A program made the position numbers and the translations under genes. A model generated the notes under the pieces. It was not told the origin of the DNA. It did no database searches and saw nothing but the letters and a program-made list of their open reading frames with translations. From Garcia nutans (Eukaryota > Streptophyta > Magnoliopsida > Malpighiales > Euphorbiaceae), in NCBI GenBank assembly GCA_947685225.1, contig CANTUV010000024.1:23826001-23890000 (forward strand): DNA of 64,000 nt, in the 5' to 3' direction. Below are positions 55,272 through 64,000 of the stretch, in pieces. How positions within the stretch are numbered: position 1 is the stretch's first letter; each line of letters starts with the position of its first letter.

Positions 55272-57148
55272 ATCAGTGGACCATTAGCCATATTCTTTAC
55301 AGTGGGCATTTACTTGTCATCAGTAACCCATTATCCGAACTTATGATTTAAAACTCAGTATATGAGGGCAAAAGTATAAAGATAAGAAAAGCTTACTTGA
55401 TTTTATATATGTTAATGAATTTTATATTAAATTATTGGATTATAAGAAAACATATATAGACATGTATTGAAAGCGTATAGCAATCGCAATAAAAAGTGAG
55501 ATTTAATAAAATTTTAATGAATTAAATATTACTGAATCGAACATAATAAAGGTGTCCAAAGTGTTAAATTATATATTTGACATTCAAAATATCATTGAAT
55601 GTTATTTTAAATCATAGTGCCTAAAGTGTTAAGTAGAAAAGAGTATTTATAATGTTAATTGAATGAAAGTTCTCATTCTAATAAAATGAAATTTATTAAA
55701 AATATATAAGATATAAATTTTATTAGTGAAATATTGATAATTGTAGTGAATTTATGAAACTTATTGAAATAAATTGCAAATGAAAAATATAAAATGTAAT
55801 TAGAAAATATTGATGTTACAAATGCAATGTTTATTATAAAATAAGTGCTAGACGATTACTATATAGTTATATATTATTGTTTATTTATTTTAATTGAGTT
55901 TGAAATATACGAATATAGATCTTATTATAAAGAGTGTTATTTTTTAAAAAATAATTGTAAAGAGGTTTTGTTATTAGTAATATAACTGAAATTGTATTTA
56001 TTTTATGTAAAATAAGTTTTGCTGAAAATATTTATTTTATTGATTTATTTTCAAAAATTATAGTTTACTATTTTATCGTTATGATTATTTACATTGAAAT
56101 TAAATAGCAAAACATGTGTATACAAGCACCACTAAGCTACAAGCTTAGCGTATTAGAATTTTTTGATGCGCAAGTAAGATGGACCAGAACAGAGTTATCA
56201 ATTGGTGAATAAGAGTTTTCATAAATAGTTATAGAGAACGAATGAATGATTTTATAAATGATGAGAATTATAGATTATTAATTTTATATTATTTATTTAG
56301 ATAAAATTAAGGATTGTATCAAATGTAAATGAGATAAAACATTTGTATAAATATTTTTAGTTAGAGTTATAAAATTTAGTGATTTAGTATTAATTAAAAT
56401 AATATATTATATATGGTTAAATTTATAGATTTTTATGTATATTTAAATTATGTTGAATTGAAATGGATATTGGGTTTATTGAAGCTATTGGAGTTGAGAT
56501 CTATAAATTATTGGAAGCAAATTGGGAGTATTTTTCCATTGCAGGTTATGTTTTATTTAGAAAAGATGTTGGAAGTGTCTAAGTTTAGGGGAGACTCTGC
56601 CAAAATTTTTATTGGCATTAACTTTATTGTTTATTTAAAATTTGAGCGTATAAGTGTATATACATTGTGTGACATTCCTTGATAGTTCTTAATAGGATTA
56701 TCAAGGGGTGTTACATTATGAGAAGAAATATCTAATTCCACCCTTAATTTTTGAAAATTTGATGAGATTTTAAGTGTTTAGAAAAAGCAAACCTCCCTTT
56801 AAGCTAATATGGAAATTTTGGCCAAGACCAAGAAAGAAGAAGAAGATGAACAAAAATGATGTTTTTTTTTTCTTTCTTCCATTTTTAACCATATATATTT
56901 ATATAATTAATTAATTAATTAATTAATTATTAAAAATCCCAAGATTTCCTCTTCCACCAAAAATGAATTTAATTTTGAATTATTTTTTTACTTTGACTTT
57001 GACTTTTTTATTTTTTAGTGACATTTTTATTTTAGGTATATTTTATTTATATTCTACATATACATTAGTTGTTTTCTTCTTCCAACCCCTCACTAAACAC
57101 TTTAAAATTATTTAATTATTTACATTTAATAAAAATGTGGGTGTTACA

Positions 57149-58809
57149 TAATTAGTGAAGAAATTGATTAGAAATTCATAAATGAGTGGAATTAAGTGTA
57201 TTTGTGCAGTTGTTAACCTAAAATTATGTTTAAAATAATTTTTGATTCATAAAAGAGTTAATTTATGGTTTAGGAAAATTTAGGGTTTAGAGATAGTTAT
57301 GAAACTAATTTTTGAAGAAATTGATTTTGAATTCATAATTGATTAAGAATAAATTTATTTGTGTAGTTTTTAAACAAAAACAAAGCTTAAAGAAATTTTT
57401 GAACTTTCAAAGTATTGAAATTAAAGTTACGTAAGTTTAGGGTATTGAGAAAGTTTAAGGTTTTGGAATTAAAGTGATTGTTTATAATATATTTGGTGAA
57501 TATGTTTTAAATAAACTATGTTTGAATTTAATTTAAGAGGTATTTCTTTACATGTATAGTTAAAGTGAAGACATTTGGATGATAAAGAAGAAAAGTGTAG
57601 GAAAGTATATTTTTTTTAAAGAATTGTTATTGATTTTACCTAAGTGACACTATAAAGGTAACATTGGTTGGAAATGAAAAAGAATTAAATTGCTTGAACC
57701 ATACTAATATTAAACCTAGTTTATGAATTGAATGGCTAGCTAGAAAGTGGACGTCCCTACCGATACTGGGCACTCTGTGTCACTACTGCTACTGGACACT
57801 CTGTGTCACTATTATTATTGGACACTTTGTGTCACTATTGTTACTGGACATTTTGCCACTACTGGGCCTTTGGCCATATTAATTGATATGTTACTAGGCA
57901 TTTACTTACCACTACTAACCCACTATCCAAACCTAGGATTTAAAATTTAGTGTGTCAGGACAAAACAAATGAAACTTGCCAAGATAAGAAAATTATTCAA
58001 AGTGATTAATCATTATTAATTATATTGAATATTGAATTTATTAATGATATAATAAGTTATTTTTCATGTAAAATTTATTTATATATCTTATTGGTATTTT
58101 AAAGTGATAATTTCTAATCGATATTTTAAAGTGATGATTTTATTTTATTTTATATAGTGCTTCAATATTTGTTTTTTATATTAAAATTTTTGGCAAATTA
58201 TGAAAATGCAAGTACCACTAAGTAATAGCTTAGCGTCTTAGATTTATTTCTGGCACGAAGATGAGGAGGCCATAATAGATCCAACTGAGTGAGGTTTTAA
58301 AGCTTCAAGATCAACTGCATCATAGAAGGTGTTGAATGAAGGATTTTGTACTATGTATTCTGTTTTGTTCACTTAGAAATGCTTTAAACTTTAAATGACA
58401 GTTGTATAGTTATGGGTAATATAGAGATTTTGTATACTTTGTAGTTGTGGGTTATACTTTGTAAATTTAACTTGAGTTATAACTTTATTGTAAATTATGA
58501 TAATTATGGAGAATGTTTAATATGCAAAATTGTTGATAAAAGTAAAGGTAATTGAACTAAATTATGGGTGATATATGGTGAATTGTTAAGATTGGATTTG
58601 AAGCTGAATGTGAGAAATATTAGAAATGCTTTTTTTCTGTAGGTTGTATTTTGATTAGAGAAGATGTTGGCAGTGCCAAATTTTAAGGGAGACTCTGCCG
58701 AAATTTTTGACATTAGCTTTAGTGTTTATTAATATAGTAAATGACAGGTGTATAGGCATCATGTGATATTTTTTGATATTTCTTCAAAGAATTATTAAGG
58801 ATTGTTACA
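57149..58809 (+). mobile_element. LTR C, right fragment
   Basis: Continues LTR C after R4 and ends GGATTGTTACA at 58809. It is colinear with the second half of D: GGCTAGCTAG..., the hairpin array (57769-57875), TACCACTAAG-TAATAG-CTTAGCG (58214-58235) and the closing ATTGTTACA. No element body follows, so it is a solo LTR. The next bases are AGAAG; the matching left copy is lost with the truncated 5' end. Confidence 0.8.
57769..57875 (+). other. Hairpin array in LTR C
   Basis: GGCAC-TCT-GTGTC (57769-57781, one G-T pair), GACAC-TCT-GTGTC (57795-57807), GACAC-TTT-GTGTC (57821-57833), GGCC-TTT-GGCC (57865-57875). Spacing is about 26 bp for the first three; spacers read ACTAYT(R)YTACTGG-like. Confidence 0.85.
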
Positions 58810-60640
58810 AGAAGAGATTTCGAAAAATTGATATGCTACAAGAGAAAATAGAATGATATATTCCCCTAATATCAAGGAATTTTTAGACAATATATAATCA
58901 CAAAAAAAGAAATACAAAATCAAATTGGCATTACCTTGGAATTTTGGGTTTTGCAATTTTGAGCTAAAATACTTAATTATAGTACATGTAAGCAAATGTT
59001 ATGTAAAGTTTTTGAGATATCAAATAATGAAAATTACAAATTAAATTAAAAATTCACCAAAAATAAAATATTGAAAAAACCTGCATTATATGTCCAATAA
59101 TTATATTATCCTCATATACATACATGTAATATATAAAGAATTTTTAGAAAATTTGTTTAAAATAAATTCAATGAATCTTTTGAAAAATATATAATGAGTA
59201 ACAAAAATTTATGTAAAATATTGATGCAAGCTTCAAAATAAACAATGACAATGCAAATAACTCCACAAAAGAATACAAAACCCAAAACTTGTACTGATGC
59301 AAAATGCCACCCCCAATTATTTTCCTGCTTTAAATTTTATTTTGGGAGAAGAAATGCTGCATGCCATTTAGAATCAATAAATTCAATGCTAAACATTCCA
59401 AATCTAAGGCAGAATCTTATATCCCTTCATTTTATCAATTCAAGAGATGAAAGAATTATTGGAATTTCTAAACTCCAAAAACCAATGCTCTTTGCTCTTG
59501 TTCACCATGAAACCAAATTAATAAAAAAAATTTAAACCATGAATAAAGTTATAAAAATATTAAAAATACTATATATACTAATATGTCATTAAATTTTAAT
59601 TGAAAGTTATAAAAATATAATTATATGATAATAATACATAATATCTTCTCCATATAAACTTAAACTTAATGTAATTATGATTAAATTGAAATTTACTCTT
59701 TGAGAAGAACACTGGACATATATGTATATAAGCTTTCATGCACAATACACGAGCATCAATCAAATATATATTTTTAACTTAGTTTGTTTGGTATGTACAT
59801 ATATAACTTTGACCATCTTAAAAACAAAGAATTAAATTTATTTTATTTGATGCTTGATATTTGATTAGAATCTATGGAGATATCGAATTTTAATTTTAAA
59901 AAATAGAAAATATTAAGCATTTAATTTAGATTATTGGATTCCTAAAATTTACATTCTTTTATGCACATACAAATTAAAAAATAAAAATTAAGTTTTGAAG
60001 TATATTTTAATAATTTAAAGATTATGTTCTATTAAAATTTTATAAACTGAAATAAAAATAATTCTAATTTCATATTAAATTTAAGAATTCTTAAGCATCT
60101 AGTGTTGTATAATTCATCTATATATTAAAGAAAAGGAAAATAAAATATAATATAATATATAAAAAAACATACTTTCTATTTTGTTACTAATATCCTTACT
60201 CATCATTATTATCATTAATAGAAATAACAATAAGACTTGAAAATCTATAAAAGTCATAGAAAGTATGGTTATTTTTATTATAGATATATAAAATATGATA
60301 CATGAAGAGGAATAAGTCGATCTAGATGTATAAAATTACTTCTAAAGTTAGTTGTTACTCACTAAAAAAATAACTATCATAAAAAGAAAGGTAAATCAAT
60401 GCCTCTTATTTTCTTCAAATATGTTCACTTGAAATGTTAATTGTGTTGTATTTTTTGTCATGCTAGATTTTATTCATATATTATTGGGATATCCTTTTGT
60501 ATTCTTTGTACTTGAAAATTTATTATTGAATAATGACACATTAAATTTTAATATTATGTCAACTAAATTGATTTGAGAATATAGAGAGAAATTGAGAAAT
60601 TATGAAATTGTTTATTTTTTAAATATTATGATGTAGCTGC
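58810..60640. other. AT-rich DNA, no supported gene
   Basis: A 96-codon plus-strand frame (59245-59535) has no recognisable domain and no homologous context, so I do not call it a gene. No LTR boundary, tRNA or RNA structure is visible. Confidence 0.4.
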
Positions 60641-61907
60641 TTAAAAAGATAGTGCATTTTCTTGACTTTTATATAATAACTAGTCGTTAGTCCACGCAAT
60701 ATGCGGCTATAATTTTTTACTTGATTATGAGCATAATTATTTTATACTGATATTTTTTGTCACAATAGTCGATAAATTAAATTAATAAACAGAAAAATAT
60801 TAAATAAAAAAATATATTAACAAATAAATAAAAATTAAAAAAATCATTATACTATATATTTCACAATAAATTCATTATAAATTAAATATAATAAATTAGA
60901 CGGTGAGAGATAATTACTTACTATTGCATAATATGTGTAGAAATCTTAATAATATTAATAAATTATGTTAAATTAATATCTACCACTTATCCATTATATA
61001 CATACATACATATATATAAAAATATTAATTGTTGTTTCGTTAAAAAAGAAATTATATTTACTACTTTAGCAAAAACAAAATAAATCAGTGCTACAAAAAA
61101 AAATCTAAATATTTTCGTTCAATTCAAACTAACTACTAATGTACATATAATTTTTCTAAATATTTTATTTTTTATTTATGTATTTATTTTTTACAAACGA
61201 CTTATTGTTGTTTAGTGAAGTAGTCTTTTACTGAGTAACAATATTTTTATAACCAGACCGAACACTAATCTAAATTAATGATTGATTAATGGTTCAATCA
61301 GGTTTATTCAGATTCAATAATATTATATAATATTTTAAAATTATAATAGATAATATTTAATTATTTATTATCTTTTTAAATTCATAACTTTTTAAAGTCC
61401 AATTTTGTCTTTTTAATTTCTTAACTTTTTAAATTTTAATTTTTATAATAATAAATTATAAAATTTATAATTTGTACTTTTTTATTCGCTTACGTAGCAA
61501 TTATAAATTTTCTATTTTCTAATCTTTTACTTACACTTCGTGCGATAATGAGAATAACAAAATACAAATAAATATAATAAATAAATAAATATAAAATATT
61601 TTATATGTAAATTAATAATAAATTATATTATAAAAAATATAAAATAAAATATTATCCTAATTTTTATAATAGTTTCATTAAAATAATAATGGCGAGCAAA
61701 TATAATCTTTTTATTTTATAACTTGACACTTTTACTAATTAATAACAAAATCTATATAATTTTTGCTATAAAAAATTATAAATTCTATAAAAATGAGAAA
61801 AATAATAATAATAAAAGAAATTCAAGTAAATATTTCAAATAGGGAGAAAAATATGAGTAGAAATATATATAATTATTAGATTTTTATTGAAATTATTATT
61901 AATATAA
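60641..61907. repeat. AT-rich segment with the CTAG/GC-motif module
   Basis: TATTATGATGTAGC...CTTTTATATAATAACTAGTCGTTAGTCCACGCAATATGCGG (in pieces between about 60625 and 60706) matches 39190-39265 in order and spacing. The rest is AT-rich with short microsatellites and no coding signal. CACTTCGTGCGATAATGAGA near 61535 is a second GC-bearing island. Confidence 0.5.
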
Positions 61908-62934
61908 ATATTATTATTACATAAATTATCAATGTATGATTAAATTTTTAGGAATGTTAAAAGTTATATATTTTATTATTTAAATTTTAAAAATATATAA
62001 ATCAATCGTTATTATAAATAAATTATTTAATTTATAATTAAATTATTATGAAAGTCAAGAGTCATATACTTTTTAAATTTTTTTAATTTTTTTAAAAATA
62101 TATAAATTAATCTATATTATTTAATTATATTAATGTGTAAGTAATTTATAGAAAATCAAAAATCAAAAATATAATTTATTTAACTAATATTATAAAATTA
62201 TATTAATATATAATTGTTTAATGGAAGATTAAAATTCACAATTATAATTAATTATTAAATTTTAAAATATAAATTATTAAAAATAATTAAAGAAATAAAG
62301 TATTAAATATGAATACATATCAAATTGAATAGTTTAAATTTTTTATCAATAAGAGAGAAAGTTAAAAAGCCAAAGAAATGAGAACCCTTCTAACCATGCC
62401 ATCTATTTCTACGAATTCTTCAATATCATAATTTCTCAATTTCATATTATTTTCTCAATTTCACTTTTTCTCTTTTTGATAAAAAAAAATTAAACCATTC
62501 AATTTGATATTAATTCAATATTTAATACTTTATTTTTTAATTAATTTTAATTATTTATATAAAATTTAAAATATAATAATTAATTATATTTGTAACTTTT
62601 AGTCTTCTATTAAATAATTATATATTAATATAACTTTATAATATTAATTAAATAAGTTATATTTATGACTTTTAATTTTCTATAAATTAATTACACATTA
62701 ATATAATTAAATAATATTGATTAATTTATATATATTTTAGAAATTTAAAAAGTTTTTAAAAGTATATTTCTCTTAACCTTTATAGTAAATTAATTATAAA
62801 TTAAATAATTAATTTATAAAAATGATTAATTTATATATATATTTAGAAATTTAAAAATTAAATAATAAAATATATAACTTTTAACATTCCTAACAAATTA
62901 ATCATACATTGATAATTTATATAATAATAATATC
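61908..62934. repeat. Large imperfect inverted repeat
   Basis: The left arm (about 61908-62370) and right arm (about 62470-62934) are reverse complements. For example ATAAATTATCAATGTATGAT at 61921 is mirrored by ATCATACATTGATAATTTAT at 62921. The centre is about 100 bp, with repeated TTTCTCAATTTCA. Arms are members of the repeat at 38484-39275. Could be a foldback or MITE-like element or a head-to-head pair of repeats. Confidence 0.75.
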
Positions 62935-64000
62935 TATATCTATATTTTATCTATATCTGTATCTATATTATATATATATAATCCAAGGATATAAGAATTG
63001 TTGAAAGAGTGACACATCATCAATTTTTTAAAATAATACTCTCATTTTTTTAATTAATTTTTATATAATTTTGATAATTTACATAAAATTTAATATTTAA
63101 TATTTATTATATTTGTGACTATTAACCTCATATTAAATAACTACCAATTAATATAATTTAATAATATTAATTAAATAAATTATGTTAATTTGTGACTTTT
63201 AATTTTCTAAAAATTAATTCCACATAAATATAATTAAATTAAATTAATTATATATTAATATAATTTAATAATATATTTATATTTTTTTAAGAAATTTAAA
63301 AAGTTAAAAATATAAAACTCATAACATTCATAATAAATTCATAGAAATATCTAGGATAAAATCTAATAATTTATTAAATATAAATATGTGAGTTTTTATC
63401 TTCATTCATTAACTAATAATATTAATTTTAAAATTCATTAGTAATTATTAATTATTAAAATTATTAATTTATTAATAATATATTAAATATGACTTTTTAT
63501 CTTTACATGTTAAGAGTTTTAATTAAAATATGTACCAATAATTGCCTATTCATTAATAATTTATTAATATATTAAATATTAAATATTTCATTTTTATTAT
63601 TTAATTCAATTATAAAAATTTTCTTAATTTAATTATTTTTTTCGATATTATATATTTCTTTAAATAGGCTTGAATTGTTCCAAACCCTTTCTAAATTTAC
63701 CATAATTAATCAAATGAAAAGTAATATAATAAAAATTTCGATGAATTTATAAAATTTTCAAGTTACAAAAATTTGTATCGTAAAAAAAGATCATATAGAA
63801 AAGCTATGTTTGATGTAAAGAGAATTTATGGTAAATAGTCATGAATAAAATAAAAAAATATCAACAGTATTTATTTTCAAACAAAAGTCAAATCCATTAC
63901 TCAATTTGTTAGAGAACTATATTTCATTATAGACACATTTTTCATTTCATAATAATGAGAGAAATTAGTTATTTTTATTAAAAATATAAAATCACATTAT
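62935..64000. repeat. AT-rich DNA with a further repeat copy
   Basis: About 62990-63330 resembles the right arm of the inverted repeat in the same orientation (TTTGTGACTTTTAATTTTCTA, ATAAATATAATTAAATTAAA). Beyond 63400 only AT-rich sequence with no supported feature. Confidence 0.5.

Larger units (their letters stand above)
52977..56715 (+). mobile_element. Solo LTR D
   Basis: It starts TGTAATATC and ends GGGGTGTTACA, 3,739 bp, with perfect target copies TTATG at 52972-52976 and 56716-56720. The flanks rejoin to match the uninterrupted R4 LTR at 50335-50345 (CTTATGAGAAGAAAT), confirming the ends. A TATA box (CCTATATAAAG) lies near 53399. It is of the same family as LTR C. A TTA microsatellite (55061-55100) and a hairpin array (55214-55271) lie inside. 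Confidence 0.95.
48585..57148 (-). mobile_element. Element R4: gypsy element with tiny internal region, minus strand
   Basis: Two LTRs of about 2.2-2.35 kb flank only about 292 bp of internal DNA. Target copies TAATT lie at 48580-48584 and 57149-57153. On the minus strand the right LTR (57148 to 51064, itself interrupted by solo LTR D) is 5', the internal part holds the start of a gag gene, and a polypurine tract (50788-50772) precedes the left LTR. No primer-binding site is seen between LTR and gag ATG. It is a deletion derivative of a Tekay-like element that retains both LTRs. Confidence 0.85.
51064..57148 (-). repeat. 5' LTR of R4, interrupted by D
   Basis: On the minus strand it starts TGTAACACCC (57148). 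Without D (52977-56715) and one TTATG copy it is about 2.34 kb. Hairpins at 51882-51998: GACAC-CTTT-GTGTC, GATAC-CATC-GTGTC (one G-T pair), GACAC-CATC-GTGTC, each followed by GCC-loop-GGC with loops CTGAA, TCGAA and CCGAA. In the sense strand the small ones read GCC-TTCGG-GGC. Confidence 0.85.

Noticed and set aside
59245..59535. Small host protein gene
   Set aside because: 96 codons without domain, in an AT-rich intergenic setting and with no supporting signals.

Overview
The window is nuclear DNA of a flowering plant, probably a eudicot, from an AT-rich, gene-poor, repeat-packed region. I see no intact host gene, no tRNA or rRNA gene and no CRISPR array. Almost everything from 1 to 58809 can be assigned to LTR retrotransposons or to an integrated plant pararetrovirus (Caulimoviridae). 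The last 5 kb is AT-rich repeat DNA. Species cannot be named from the sequence alone.

Layout. 1-1139 is the end of an LTR read on the minus strand. 1140-16082 is the 3' part of a large TAT/Ogre-like Ty3/gypsy element (A): a broken gag, no recognisable pol, a long spacer, a roughly 25-bp tandem-repeat field, a polypurine tract and a 3' LTR. Inside A sits a complete minus-strand TAT element (B, 4379-12510, GAGGG target-site duplication) whose gag-pol frame has lost protease, the RT catalytic centre and RNase H. A itself lies in the reverse transcriptase of a pararetroviral genome. 16083-27092 holds two head-to-tail genome units of that pararetrovirus on the minus strand. The left unit is cut by A. 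The right unit runs from one tRNA-Met primer site to the next, with a 1,982-bp microhomology deletion in the movement/coat protein region. 27181-38463 is a Tekay/Del-type chromovirus (F) with 2.84-kb LTRs and a decayed gag-pol-chromodomain.

38464-40195 is AT-rich repeat DNA. 40196-48015 is a truncated minus-strand Ty1/copia element (G), split in its integrase by a 2.94-kb solo LTR (E, TTTTT duplication). 48016-58809 is a three-layer nest. A 5'-truncated LTR (C) was hit by a gypsy element (R4, TAATT duplication) with an internal region of only about 0.3 kb. One LTR of R4 was then hit by a 3.74-kb solo LTR (D, TTATG duplication) of the same family as C. 58810-64000 is AT-rich and includes a 1-kb inverted repeat.

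The most unusual signal is structural. In B, C, D, E and R4 the LTRs carry short clustered hairpins whose stems differ from unit to unit while both arms change together and the loop stays nearly constant. Examples are CAGTGG/CCACTG, CCAATGGG/CCCATTGG and GGTGG/CCACC around a (T)GAGG(G) loop in E, and GCAC/GTGC, GTAC/GTAC, GGCC/GGCC and GGTC/GACC around TTA or TTT in B. Element A has a two-unit, two-tier version; F has the layout but a constant stem. This looks like conserved nucleic-acid structure rather than conserved sequence. I know of no description of it, but could not search.
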